DNA of 64,000 bases from JAGQRJ01 sp041402045 (lineage in GTDB: Bacteria > Planctomycetota > J058): assembly GCA_041402045.1 (NCBI GenBank), contig JAWKSZ010000016.1, positions 1 through 64,000 of the forward strand, given 5' to 3'. The translations under genes were made by a program, and so were the position numbers. Below, one piece after another: positions 38,747-50,259 of this stretch. Below the pieces are notes generated by a model, which saw only the letters and a program-made list of their open reading frames with translations, had not been told where the DNA came from and did no database searches. The stretch's first letter is position 1. Each line of letters starts with the position of its first letter.

Positions 38747-39337
38747 TCACCCCACGTACTGCACGACGAGCAGGTAGCTCACCCGCAGCGGCGGGACGCA
38801 GAGCAGGTAGGTCGCCGACCCGTAGACCTCGCCGTCGTCGGGGTAGTCGGCCTCGACGGCGTAGCAGCGCGGGCCGGGGAGCGACGCGAGGAGCTCGTCC
38901 ACCGTGGTCTCGATCCGCGCGAAGGCGGCGGTGAGCTCGGGCTGCGTCCCAGGCTCGTAGGCGTGGTAGCAGCCGAAGCGGAGCGTCTCGACCTCGCTTA
39001 GGCCGTGCACGGCCAAACAGGGGAAGGGCATGTGGCCTTCGCCGTGCTCGCTCTCGTGGATCTTGCACAGCGCGTCCCGCACCCGGTCGGGGTCCTCGGG
39101 CGGTCCGCTCCAGTCGAGCCGCGCGCAGGCCGCGTTGTTGACGTAGCCGCCGCCGTCGAGGTGCGTATAGGCTTCCTGCACGACCTCGGTCAGCGCGAGC
39201 ACCCGCCGCGTCGGGTCGAGCTCCGGCGGCAAGGGGAGTCCGCCGCGCTCCGCCGCGCGCGCCAGCTCGAGGATCGCCTCGAGGTCGTGGGGGTCGGCGC
39301 TCCAGGTGCGGAGGGCAGCTTGATACGCGTCGTCCAT
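38747..39337 (-). CDS. Hypothetical protein
   Basis: 196 residues from the ATG at 39337, following a GGGAGG-like purine run. Not recognised. The N-terminal 60 residues are helical (LEAILELARAAERGGLPLPPEL, ALTEVVQEAY); the rest looks like a mixed alpha/beta domain with conserved-looking Cys/His (CLAVHGLSEVETLRFGCYHA). No signal peptide or membrane helix. Divergent from the gene at 39425. Ends just downstream of the MoxR operon promoter region. Confidence 0.6.
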   Translation of the reverse strand: MDDAYQAALRTWSADPHDLEAILELARAAERGGLPLPPELDPTRRVLALTEVVQEAYTHLDGGGYVNNAACARLDWSGPPEDPDRVRDALCKIHESEHGEGHMPFPCLAVHGLSEVETLRFGCYHAYEPGTQPELTAAFARIETTVDELLASLPGPRCYAVEADYPDDGEVYGSATYLLCVPPLRVSYLLVVQYVG

Positions 39338-39424
39338 GGGGCCTCGGGAGGGGCAATGGTAGACGAAGGGAGGGAGGCGTAGCGCTGCCCACTCTGGAGT
39401 GCCACCTTGTCGCGGGAGGTCCAG

Positions 39425-40306
39425 ATGCCCAAGTGGAAGACCCTCCACGCCTTTACCCGGGACATCGAGGAGCGCTCCCTGGCGGAGTGGGCCCCGAAGG
39501 ACGAAGTCCGAGAGGCTGTGCTGGCGGTAGCCGACGCCGTCCTGGAACTCGTCGAGACCCACGAGCTCCAGCCGCGTCACGTCCGGGCCTTCGCGCGGTC
39601 GGCGGAGCTCCCCGAGCCCGATCCTCGTGCGTGGCGTCCAGGGTGCACCCGCCTGCTCCAGGTGGTGAGGCACTTCCCCGAGACCGCAGGGGACACGCTG
39701 ACTGCGCTGCTCGATAAGCCCAAGACGGCGGCCCGTCTTCTGGCCTCCTGCCAAAACGAGCCCCAACTCACCGACGAGGAGAGAGAGCGAGCCTTCGAGA
39801 CGATCCTGTCCGCCTCCCCCCAGACGAGGCTCGAAGCCCTCCATGGAGCGCCTCTTCGCACCGTGAGGATCAGCGTCCAGCACCTTGAAGCCGAGCGCTT
39901 CCCCCGGAGCGCTGCCGAGGTGCTGGCCGACCTGAAGGTTCACCTGGACCCCGGTATCGAGGATCCACCTCCCGGGGTGCGTGAAGCGGGCGTCGTCCTT
40001 GGCGAACTCGCTCGCGTAATGGAGCCGGGCGACACCGATCGGGTGATCGCTTGGCTGGAGAGGTGGCATGAGGATTTCGACGGCTTCCTCTCGACCCTGA
40101 CCCGGGTGATCGCCAACGTCGAAGGCGGGCAGGCGGCGCTGGTCGCGTCCTTCAAGCGGCGGCCCACCCTCGCCGTCGCTGACTACCTGGAGTATCAGTA
40201 CGAGGCGTTCGACGCCCACCCGCTCTTCGAGGAGGCCCTGAAGCGGCACGACCTGCCCGAGAGCCTCCGCCGTGACCTGGCGGATCTCCTGGAGGAGGGC
40301 GAGTGA
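39425..40306 (+). CDS. Hypothetical helical protein
   Basis: 293 residues from the ATG at 39425, which follows GGGAGGTCC; the frame also offers a TTG at 39407 but the spacing favours the ATG. Mostly helical, no Cys-rich motif, membrane helix or catalytic signature I know. Its codons use third-position A/T more often than flanking operons. Its stop overlaps the GTG of the next gene (GTGA), so the two are translationally coupled. Function unknown. Confidence 0.62.
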   Translation: MPKWKTLHAFTRDIEERSLAEWAPKDEVREAVLAVADAVLELVETHELQPRHVRAFARSAELPEPDPRAWRPGCTRLLQVVRHFPETAGDTLTALLDKPKTAARLLASCQNEPQLTDEERERAFETILSASPQTRLEALHGAPLRTVRISVQHLEAERFPRSAAEVLADLKVHLDPGIEDPPPGVREAGVVLGELARVMEPGDTDRVIAWLERWHEDFDGFLSTLTRVIANVEGGQAALVASFKRRPTLAVADYLEYQYEAFDAHPLFEEALKRHDLPESLRRDLADLLEEGE

Positions 40307-40929
40307 CCGACTTCCACCTCCGCGAGCTAGAGCGCCGCTGGAAGGAGACGGGCAGCGCCGAAGACGAGGCCGCCTGGCTATCAGAGCGGCTCCGCGTGGG
40401 AGCCCTGAGCCGCGAGCACCTGGTGTTGGCCGCCAAGCTCGGACACTTGGCGGCGCTGCGAATAGCTGCTGACGTTGAAGAAGGGGACGAGGACGACTGG
40501 TGGGAGGAGAGCGGGCTCCTGTGGGACGCCGTTGAGCTACTCGGCCCAATGCTCCCCGCCAGGGCCGCCTGCCAGTGGGTGGAACCGGCGGTCAGGTGCT
40601 TCGAGGGCGAGCGCCCCGAAGACCCTCGCCTGCGAGCCGCACTGGAGGCCACCCAAGCGTGGCTGGCGTGCCCCTGCGAGGCCCATCACAGAGCCGCTCG
40701 TGTAGCGGGGGAGGTCGCGGAGACGCTCTCCGAAGAACTCCCCGTGGGCCGGCACTCCGTCGCCGCCGCAGCAGCCGCTGCCTTGACCGACACGACCCAC
40801 CCCGACACCGATCGTGCAACGACTGCGGCCCAGTCGGCGGCTGTAAACGCTGCCGCTGTTGCTCAGCGTCCGGAAGAGGCGCGTTGGCAAAGAAGCACCT
40901 TGGCCAAGCTCCTGCTGGGCCTCGATTGA
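40303..40929 (+). CDS. Hypothetical protein with LRELERRW N-terminal domain
   Basis: 208 residues, GTG start inside the GTGA overlap. The first ~55 residues (LRELERRWKETGSAEDEAAW, then LSERLRVGALSREHLVLAA) align without gaps to the first 55 residues of the protein at 50260, showing a shared helical N-terminal module. The remainder is Ala-rich and helical with no known motif. This module appears to be a family feature of this lineage; its role is not known to me. Confidence 0.6.
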   Translation: MTDFHLRELERRWKETGSAEDEAAWLSERLRVGALSREHLVLAAKLGHLAALRIAADVEEGDEDDWWEESGLLWDAVELLGPMLPARAACQWVEPAVRCFEGERPEDPRLRAALEATQAWLACPCEAHHRAARVAGEVAETLSEELPVGRHSVAAAAAAALTDTTHPDTDRATTAAQSAAVNAAAVAQRPEEARWQRSTLAKLLLGLD

Positions 40930-41000
40930 CCTAGTTGGATAGGGCTTACTGATCTGCCTAGGGGGATCCGACGACCGGGTGCTGAGCTCCGCGCAGGGTG

Positions 41001-41067
41001 CGTCTCACCCAGGGTGAACCGTTGGGCAAGAGTTGCCCGACGACCTCACGGGCGTGTTGGGGTTAGC
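41001..41067. repeat. 67-bp direct repeat, left copy
   Basis: Identical at 66 of 67 positions to 41880-41946 (C/G difference at 41044 versus 41923). The pair brackets the toxin-antitoxin genes. Inside are TCACCC-A-GGGTGA and the hairpin GTTGGGCAA-GAG-TTGCCCGAC. No open reading frame is needed to explain it. Confidence 0.85.
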
Positions 41068-41128
41068 TGGGTCCTGGGTTTGCTCCTTCTTGGGTGAACG
41101 GACTCGCCGAGAGGAGTACTCTAGGACC

Positions 41129-41362
41129 ATGACGGACGCTGCTCAGACATTGCTCGACCAGGCGCTCAGGCTCTCCGCGGAAGACCGCGCTGCGCTCGCG
41201 CGAGACCTGCTCGCGAGCCTCGACGGGGAGGCTGAAGACGACGCAGACGCCGCGTGGGCCGTTGAGTCCGAGCGGAGGGCTCGCAGGCTGCTCTCGGGCG
41301 AGGACCAAGGTCACGCCTGGGACGAGGTGTGCGGTCGTCTCCTGCGAGAGTTTGGCCCTTGA
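41129..41362 (+). CDS. Antitoxin of the unstable-antitoxin (addiction module) type
   Basis: 77 residues from the ATG at 41129. QTLLDQALRLSAEDRAALAR followed by DLLASLDG and an acidic centre, then AWAVESERRARRLLSGE and a short tail, is the layout of PF09720-type addiction module antitoxins. Its TGA overlaps the TTG start of the toxin (TTGA, 41359-41362), as expected for a co-translated pair. The antitoxin should bind and neutralise the RelE/ParE-like toxin and repress its own promoter. Confidence 0.78.
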   Translation: MTDAAQTLLDQALRLSAEDRAALARDLLASLDGEAEDDADAAWAVESERRARRLLSGEDQGHAWDEVCGRLLREFGP

Positions 41363-41676
41363 AGGAGCTTCGGCTCGCGACGGGGGTCGAGGACGAGATT
41401 CGCGCTGCTGCGCGCTGGTACGAGGAACGACGCGAGGGGCTGGGCAAGGCTCTGGTCCTCGAGGTTCAGGCAGCAGTGCTCTCCCTCCGCGCAAACCCCG
41501 AACGGCATGTCCCCCTCGCAGGCAGAGCCGGGTTCCAGTTTCGTCAAGCCAGGGTGCGGCGCTTCCCCTACCGGGTGGTGTTCCTCGAAACCGACGCCGA
41601 GCTGTTGATCGTCGCCGTCGCCCACGAGCGCCGCCGGCCGAGGTACTGGGAGTCACGCTTGGACTTCGAGCGCTAG
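41359..41676 (+). CDS. RelE/ParE-family toxin
   Basis: 105 residues from a TTG overlapping the antitoxin stop. LRLATGVEDEIRAAARWYEE then LGKALVLEVQAAV, ANPERHVPLAG, VRRFPYRVVFLETDAELLIV and VAHERRRPRYWESRL follow the ParE/RelE fold order (helical hairpin, then a four-strand sheet with basic C-terminus). Such toxins inhibit gyrase (ParE) or cleave mRNA (RelE); which applies is unclear. The module lies between 67-bp direct repeats. Confidence 0.82.
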   Translation: MKELRLATGVEDEIRAAARWYEERREGLGKALVLEVQAAVLSLRANPERHVPLAGRAGFQFRQARVRRFPYRVVFLETDAELLIVAVAHERRRPRYWESRLDFER

Positions 41677-41879
41677 CGCAGCCTGCGCAGGACCTACTGA
41701 TCCCCCTGGCTCTCGTATTCCCAGAGGCCTGGCGCGACCTTCTCGGCCACGTAGTGGTGCTCCTCCACCGGGAGCGGATCCCACGACGAGCCACGCTCGC
41801 TTCACTCCGAGCCCTCACTGCCTGGTCGAGGTTCGAACTCTGCGGTCGACGAGGCTTGAACCTCAGAGCGCTCCTCGTC
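41677..41879. other. Intergenic stretch with a short minus-strand gene remnant
   Basis: On the minus strand 41793-41698 reads GSSWDPLPVEEHHYVAEKVA followed by PGLWEYESQGDQ and a TAG, preceded by a stop after only a few more codons. It has coding character and may be the 3' end of a lost gene. The rest of the stretch shows nothing I can support. Confidence 0.3.
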
Positions 41880-41946
41880 CGTCTCACCCAGGGTGAACCG
41901 TTGGGCAAGAGTTGCCCGACGAGCTCACGGGCGTGTTGGGGTTAGC
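41880..41946. repeat. 67-bp direct repeat, right copy
   Basis: Second copy of the repeat at 41001-41067, 66 of 67 bases identical and in the same orientation, 812 bp downstream of the end of the first. It ends a few bases before the ComEA-like remnant. Confidence 0.85.
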
Positions 41947-41953
41947 CCGGCCC

Positions 41954-42246
41954 ATGAGTTGCGCCTCGATGGCGGTGCGTGGATTCGAGCCGGTGTTCTT
42001 CCCCCGCGAGCGGGCGGCCCTGTGGTGGCTGTGCGTGGTGTGGGCGCTCGTCCTGGGCTGGCGGGCGTGGACCCAGCCGGTTGGGTTCGGGGACGCCGTA
42101 CAGCCCTTGGTGCTCGACGTGAATGGCGCCTCTGGCGGAGCTGGAGGCGCTACCGTGGTGGGCCAGCGGACCGCCGCGGAGCTGCAGCGCGGCCGTTTCG
42201 CAGCGAGGCCGAGCTGGTCCACGCGTGGCGCTGGCAGGCCGGCTGA
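41954..42246 (+). pseudogene. ComEA-like helix-hairpin-helix protein, frameshifted
   Basis: The ATG at 41954 opens an N-terminal membrane helix (AALWWLCVVWALVLGW) and VLDVNGAS, the usual lead into a ComEA helix-hairpin-helix. The expected continuation is spread over frames: LAELEALP (frame +1), VGQ-TAAELQRGRF (original), and SEAELVHAWRWQAG ending TGA at 42244-42246. An intact version would be ~97 residues. ComEA proteins bind DNA in competence. Here at least two indels break it. Confidence 0.5.
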
Positions 42247-42366
42247 GGCAGGGCGTGCCCTTACGCGGGCAGGAGCCGGGACAGGGCGAGACGCCCGGAC
42301 GTTGAAGCCGGAGGCGCGGTCTACGGAGGCTCACCTCCTCCGGAGAGGTGGAGGGACGCACACACT

Positions 42367-42386
42367 GGAGCAGCAAGCTGCTCCCC
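42367..42386. repeat. REP-like palindrome, copy A
   Basis: GGAGCAGCAAGCTGCTCCCC, an 8-bp stem with a 2-nt loop, is identical to 60895-60914. It is nested inside a wider CACACA...GTGTGG pairing. Similarity continues for about 12 bases past the palindrome at both sites (CATCTGTG here, TTCTATG there). The rest of 42247-42508 carries no gene I can support. Confidence 0.7.
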
Positions 42387-42508
42387 ATCTGTGTGGGGGA
42401 AGCGCGCTGGAGGAGGATCCCTTGGAAACGCTGGCTTGGCCGTCCGTCGAGTGCTACACGAAGGGTGAGGCCGAAGGCGATCAAAACACGAGCGAGCTGG
42501 CGCGAAGC

Positions 42509-43324
42509 ATGAACCCCCTGTGGCTGATCGAAGCGAACGTCTACGGCGTCGACTCGCAGTCGCTGCAGGCTGAGATTCAGCGCCAGGGAATGACCGCTCG
42601 GGTCGTGAAGCCAAACCTGAGCGCGCAGGCCCCGCGTGACCTTCTGGGAGCGGAAGACGTGCCGCTGGACGGCTGCGTGCTCTTCTTGGGGACGCTGCCC
42701 GTCATGGAGCACCTGCAGCGCACGCGGCGCTGGAGGCCTGGCGGCTGGTGCAGCTTCGAGGCGCTCGCCTGCTCGAGCTACTACCCGCCCTTCGGGGCGT
42801 TCCTGCTCAATCAGAACTACTGCTTGTTGCCTTGCTCGGAGGCAGTTCGCCACGCCGTGCGGTTGGGTCAGCAGTTTGGCCGCGACGGGCAGGTCTTCGT
42901 CCGCCCGAACTCGGTGCGAAAGCTGTTCACGGGGACGATCACGCGGGCTCGCGACCTGGAGCAAGCCTTGGCCTCCGCGCGCTACGACCCCACGGAGCTG
43001 GTCGTGATCGCGGAGCCGCAGGACCTCGTGCGGGAGTGGCGCCTGCTGATCGCCCACGGGGTGGTCGTCACTGCGAGCCGCTACTACGAGCGCGGGGAGG
43101 TCAGCCGCGCGGAGGGCTGCCCGCGTGAAGTGCGGGAGTTCGCGGAGCGCGCCTTGGGGCAGGTCGCCTGGCGTCCGGATCCGTTGTTCATGTTCGACGT
43201 GGGCGAGACCCCCGACGGACTGCGCCTGGTCGAGCTCAACAGCTTCAGTTGCTCGGGGGTCTACGACTGTGACAAGGCTGCGCTGGTGTCCGCCGCGGCG
43301 ACGTGCGCGCGCAAGCTCTGGTGA
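42509..43324 (+). CDS. ATP-grasp domain protein (DUF4343-like)
   Basis: 271 residues from the ATG at 42509. The arrangement fits the ATP-grasp DUF4343 group: an N-terminal small domain (LWLIEANVYGVDSQSL), VFVRPNSVRKLFTGTI (about 128-143, ATP-binding strand and loop), LVVIAEPQDLVREWRLLIAHG (in two blocks) and the metal-binding end FMFDVGETPDGLRLVELNSFS. These enzymes form amide or ester bonds with ATP, and substrates are unknown. They are common in phage and islands. It is preceded by the palindrome-containing intergenic region and faces the minus operon ending at 43335. Confidence 0.72.
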   Translation: MNPLWLIEANVYGVDSQSLQAEIQRQGMTARVVKPNLSAQAPRDLLGAEDVPLDGCVLFLGTLPVMEHLQRTRRWRPGGWCSFEALACSSYYPPFGAFLLNQNYCLLPCSEAVRHAVRLGQQFGRDGQVFVRPNSVRKLFTGTITRARDLEQALASARYDPTELVVIAEPQDLVREWRLLIAHGVVVTASRYYERGEVSRAEGCPREVREFAERALGQVAWRPDPLFMFDVGETPDGLRLVELNSFSCSGVYDCDKAALVSAAATCARKLW

Positions 43325-43334
43325 AGTCGCGCCG

Positions 43335-44006
43335 TTACCGCGGCGCGTCCTGGGGGACGCTGGGGCGGTCGCGGCCTGCCCATACGGTGACTTGCTTGCC
43401 GTCCTTGACGTTCAGGGTCACGGTCACGCGGCTGAGGAAGGCGGCTTGGCTGACCTGGCGCGCGATCCGGTCGGCGATCGGGCGGGCGCTGGCTTCGTCC
43501 AGGGTCGCGAGCTCGCCGTGGATCTGGACGTGGACGCCGGTGTTCACTACGCCCAGGATCTTGAGCGAGCCGCTCTTGAGTCCGGCTTGCTGCGCGGTGG
43601 TGTAGAGCTGGGCCTCCTGGCGTTGGGCGCGCTCGTACATGTCGATCAACTCGCGGTCGATATCGACCGTGGGCCCGGTGCCCTTGCCGTCGGGGCCCAG
43701 CTCTTGCACGCGGCACACGCGGACCTTGGACTGGGGCGCGAGCTCGTAGTACTCCGCCAGGGCCCAGGTCCCGACCTCGCCCAGGGCGTAGACCGAGCCG
43801 CCGAGCTCCGGGGGGACGAGGACCTCGATCCGCGGGTCGTTGCCCGGGCGGAAGCCGACCTCGATCGCGTCGTTCTTGTAGTGCTCCTTGAGCAGCGGGT
43901 GCAGGCGCACGATCGGCGTCTGCTTGGAGATCCACACCACCCCGCCGCCGAAGATCGCGACGGTCACGATCCCCAGCACGAGGATCGTCATGGGGGTGCG
44001 GTGCAT
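43335..44006 (-). CDS. Secreted/membrane-anchored hypothetical protein
   Basis: 223 residues from the ATG at 44006, preceded by TTGAGGAGC. One N-terminal hydrophobic helix (MTILVLGIVTVAIFGGGVVW) acts as signal anchor; the remainder is soluble alpha/beta with QVSQAAFLSRVTVTLNVKDG at the end. No family recognised. It is the last gene of the minus operon radical SAM-Maf-DUF192 and starts 21 bp after the DUF192 stop. Confidence 0.65.
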   Translation of the reverse strand: MHRTPMTILVLGIVTVAIFGGGVVWISKQTPIVRLHPLLKEHYKNDAIEVGFRPGNDPRIEVLVPPELGGSVYALGEVGTWALAEYYELAPQSKVRVCRVQELGPDGKGTGPTVDIDRELIDMYERAQRQEAQLYTTAQQAGLKSGSLKILGVVNTGVHVQIHGELATLDEASARPIADRIARQVSQAAFLSRVTVTLNVKDGKQVTVWAGRDRPSVPQDAPR

Positions 44007-44027
44007 GCTCCTCAAGGCGCCCTCCCT

Positions 44028-44609
44028 CTACTCGTAGCCCATGAGCTCGCCCAGGCCCTCGACCTGAGCGCCCTCGCGGGGCACGCCGTGGCGCTCGAAC
44101 CAGCCCTCGTTGACCTCGAGCACGTAGCGCACGACGCCGCGCGACTGGCGCGAGCTCTCGTCGAAGGGCTGCATGTCGATCACTTCGTCGACGGTGAAGC
44201 TCTCGGTGACGTACGCGATCGAGAGCGGAATGTAGGTGTTGTGCATCCAGAACCCGTGCCGGTCCGCGGTCGGGTAGACGAAGATCATGCCGCGGTCGTC
44301 GGGGAGCTCCTCCACGAACATGAGCCCCAGGCGGCGCGAGGCCTCGGTGTTGACCACGTAGGCGGTCAGCGGCACCCCGCCCACGGTGAGCTCGACCGTC
44401 GGGCGCTGCTGGAGCTGGTGCTGGAACGCCTCGGGCCCCGGGGTCGGCGCCCCCGGCTCCGCGGCGGTGATCGTGGGCTCCTCGGGGGTCGTGGGCGAAG
44501 GCTCCTCCGGCCGGGGCCGCTCGACGACCTCGGGGGTCGGCTCCGCCGGGCAGCCGGTGCAGGCGACGCTCAGGAGCAGGGTCAGCCCCACCCCGCGCAG
44601 GCGGTTCAC
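44028..44609 (-). CDS. DUF192 lipoprotein
   Basis: 193 residues from the GTG at 44609, overlapping the Maf stop (GTGA). A signal peptide with a possible lipobox (LLLSVAC, Cys17) is followed by a Pro/Glu-rich linker (about 22-60) and the DUF192 domain with RRLGLMFVEELPDDRGMIFV and FWMHNTYIPLSIAYV, the family signature. DUF192 domains are small beta folds of unknown function found on envelopes of bacteria and archaea. Confidence 0.83.
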   Translation of the reverse strand: MNRLRGVGLTLLLSVACTGCPAEPTPEVVERPRPEEPSPTTPEEPTITAAEPGAPTPGPEAFQHQLQQRPTVELTVGGVPLTAYVVNTEASRRLGLMFVEELPDDRGMIFVYPTADRHGFWMHNTYIPLSIAYVTESFTVDEVIDMQPFDESSRQSRGVVRYVLEVNEGWFERHGVPREGAQVEGLGELMGYE

Positions 44610-45196
44610 CGTGGCCCCACGAGCTCGGCCACGCGCTCCGTCGGGAGCCCCTTCACGTTGTCCACGCTGCCCTCGACCGACTCCCACAGGAACCCCCGCC
44701 TCCTCGTCCTGCACCCCGTAGGCCCCGGCCTTGCCCCGCCACGCCTCGGTCTCGAGGAACGCGTCGAGGGCGGCGGGCTCGAAGGCGCGGAAGCGCACCC
44801 AGGAACGCACGGCGTCCAGCGTAAGCGAGCCGCGCGGGTCTATGTAGGCCACCCCGCTCCACACCTCGTGCCCGCGGCCGCGGAGCGAGGTCAGCATGGC
44901 CCGGGCGTGCGCGCGGTCCCGGGCCTTGCCCAGGATCCGCCCTTCGTCGGCGACCACGGTGTCCGAGGCCAGGACCGGGGGCGCGTGCCCCGCGGCGAGG
45001 GCGGCCAGGAGCTTGGCCAGGGCGTTGCGGCGCACGATCGCGGGGACGTCGAGCCCGGCCCGGCGGGCCTCGCCCTCGAGCGCGCCCTCGGCCCGGTCGC
45101 CGAACCCCGGGTCGATCGCGCGGAACTCGACCCCCAGCGCGCGCAACAGGTCGGCGCGTCGCGGCGAGGTCGAGGCCAGGGTGAGGGGGCTCGCGC

Positions 45197-45200
<4 letters not shown>
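44606..45200 (-). CDS. maf: Maf-like nucleotide pyrophosphatase, one-base frameshift
   Basis: GTG at 45200 overlaps the radical SAM gene stop. LTLASTSPRRADLLRALG and VLASDTVVADEGRILGKA (catalytic Asp in SDT) are the Maf/YhdE blocks; members hydrolyse dTTP/UTP or modified nucleotides to monophosphates. Near 44692 the frame breaks in a run of five G: the natural ending FLWESVEGSVDNVKGLPTER then VAELVGPR lies one frame over and stops at TGA 44606-44608. Total length 595 nt, one base too many, so a homopolymer sequencing error is the simplest reading. It would be 198 residues when corrected. Confidence 0.82.
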
Positions 45201-48049
<2,849 letters not shown>

Positions 48050-48163
48050 GTGCTCACCCATGAGCCCGTCAGGGTCTCAAGGATCGGCGCTTACGGGAAG
48101 CAGTGTGTTGCGATTGCGCTGCCTGCGCTGCGCTCACAGAGGGCGCGGCCGCGGTGGCGCGTC

Positions 48164-48347
48164 GCGGGCGGGGGTGAACCCCGCCCCTACCCCTGGATTC
48201 GGAGGTGGCTGGAAATCGCCGGGGGGGGGCGCGGACGAGGCGGCGCGGCGCGGGCGGGGGTGAACCCCGTGCTGCCCCGGATTTCGCCGTGTTGCACGGG
48301 GCGTGGGGGCAATCGGGGGTAGGGGCGGGGTTTATCCCCGCGCTCAC
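48164..48347. repeat. Intergenic GGGGTGAACCCC repeat cluster
   Basis: GCGGGCGGGGGTGAACCCCG occurs at about 48164-48183 and 48250-48269. The inverted form GTAGGGGCGGGGTTTATCCC lies at 48319-48338 and continues CGCGCTCAC into the stop of the following minus gene. Copy 1 and the inverted copy could pair over about 20 bases. The remaining part of 48050-48343 shows no gene. Confidence 0.6.
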
Positions 48348-50225
48348 ACCGCGAGCTTGTCCCCGACGGAGAAGAAGTCGTAGGGCGCGTTGAGCGCGCG
48401 CATGCGCAGCTCGACGCCGCCTACGAGCACGCTGCCCGAGACCAGGGGGTGCGGGACCCCGGTCTGCACCCGGGCCGGCCCGAACTGAGCGTCGATCCCC
48501 TCGGCGAGCTCGAGGGTGAAGCGCTCGAGCTCGGGGTCGAAGCTCAGCCAGCCGCACACCCCCACCCCGCCCAGGGGCAGACCGCCCGCGTCCGCGCCGC
48601 CCACGGGCACCCGGGCGCCCGGCCACACCAGCAGGTAGCGGTGGCCGCAGGCGTCGTCGCGGCGCAGGTCCAGGGCGCCGTCCAGGCAGCGCCCGACCAG
48701 GCCCGCGGCCTGGTTCGCCAGGTCGAGGCGGAAGCTGGGGGCGAGGAGGGTCGGCGTGCGCGGCGCGAGGCGGGCGCCGTTGAGCTCGGTGCCGTAGGCG
48801 CTCTTGAGGTCGGTGACCGTGAACCCCTCCGGGCCGCGGTCGAGCTCGAGGTGCTTCCGGCTCAGGCGGTTGCTGGCGACGCTGTCCACGACCTGGTTCT
48901 TGAACGCGCGGAGCACGACCTCGTTGGTGCGCTCGCGCCCCAGGCTCGGGGTCGCGCCCACCCCGATCAGGAACGTCGCGTGGGGCTCGCCCGCGACCCG
49001 GGCCAGGATCGGGCCGCGGATCGCCGGGAGCTGGGAGATCGTGGTCGTGCCGCGGAAGCGCCGGGTCGCCGGGCGCACGCGGACCTGGATCCCGCCCGGG
49101 GGCAGGGTGGGCTGACCCGAGAGCGAGGGCGGCGGCTCGGGCGCCTGCGGGAGCGGGGGCGGGGGCGGCGGGGGCGGCTCGTAGACCGTGGCCAGGTCCT
49201 CGATCGGGGTCGCGGGGTCGGGCTCGGGGGGCGGCGGCTCGACCGCCACCGGCTCGGGGGCCGGAGGCTGGACCGCCACGGGTTTGAGAGGAGCCGGCTC
49301 GGGCGCCGGGTGGCGGGTGAGCGTCTGCATGAACCGCAGGTCGTCGAGCCGGCCCGAGGCGAGGGGCGCGTTGCCCGAGACCTCGGCGGGCATGCGCCCG
49401 GCGAGCTCCGGCTCCTGAGCCAGGCGGAACAGGTCCTGGGTGCCGGCACCGATCCCGCCGTCCCACCTCGGAGACCCTGGAACCGCGCGTGGCGCCAGCG
49501 GCGCTGCGCGAGGGCAGCGAGCAGGGCGCCGGCGTCGTGGGTGCGCGCGCTGCCGTCGGCGCGGGCGATCGCCTCAAGCGCCTGGGCCAGGCGCGGCCCC
49601 AGCGGGGTCGCGAGGTCGGGCCCGCACAGCCCGCAGGCCAGCGCGGCCAGGGCGTAGGCGTCGGCGCGCTCGCCGCCCGGGTTGCCAGGGGCGACGAACT
49701 CCGCCGGCACCAGGGCGACGGCGGCACCGTGACCCCCACGTCGAGCAGGCTCACCCCGCCGTCCGAGCGCAGCGCACCCGGGCGGACACAGCGCGCGCCG
49801 TGGGTCAGCCCGCGGCGGTTGGCCGAGCCAGCCCGTGCAGCACGCACGACGGTGCGCGGGTCCGCCAGCTTGCCGTGGGCCAGCGCGGCGGGCGGGGCTT
49901 CTCGTGGAACTCCTGGGCCAGGATCAGCTCGCCACAGGCCCCCACTCGAGGGCCGGGGGGCGGGCCAGGGCTGGAGGAGGGCCGCTCGGCGAGGGCCTCG
50001 ATCGCGCGACGCACCAGGGGGGAACGCGCGCTCGCGGGCCCTCCCGCTGGCCTCAGCCGGTGGACCTCGACGGTTCTGGGTCTCGACGTCCTCGCACAAG
50101 AACGCCTCGCCCCGGCCGCGGGGGCGACGGCGACACGCGGTAGCGGGCGAGAAGGTCTCGGTGTCGGCGTTGCGGTCCCCCTGGTGGGTTGCGCGTGTCG
50201 TGGAGGGTGGGGTTGGCCTCCCGGA
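48344..50225 (-). pseudogene. Degenerate protein kinase-FHA protein, frameshifted kinase part
   Basis: The last 349 residues are intact: a long Pro-rich linker, then an FHA-like domain with TPSLGRERTNEVVL, NRLSRKHLELDR and SAYGTELNGARL (GR, S-x-x-H, a T/N-G pair), then ~110 residues unassigned. Upstream, pieces in different frames spell a kinase domain: LARYRV, GRGEAFLCEDVETQ (glycine-rich loop region), LILAQEFHE, GLTHGAR...ALRSDGGVSLLDVG (catalytic loop and DFG positions), then RADAYALAALACGL (subdomain IX). The HRD Asp is absent (THGAR), suggesting a pseudokinase. At least five indels lie between 49394 and 50225. Confidence 0.6.
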
Positions 50226-50259
50226 GATCCTACCGGAGCCGCGGGGAAGGCGAGCGAGC

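Noticed and set aside
41001..41946. Integron attC sites around the toxin-antitoxin pair
   Set aside because: GTTGGGC matches the GTTRRRY core, but the partner RYYYAAC core in the correct order and distance is missing in both repeats, and no integrase is in the window.
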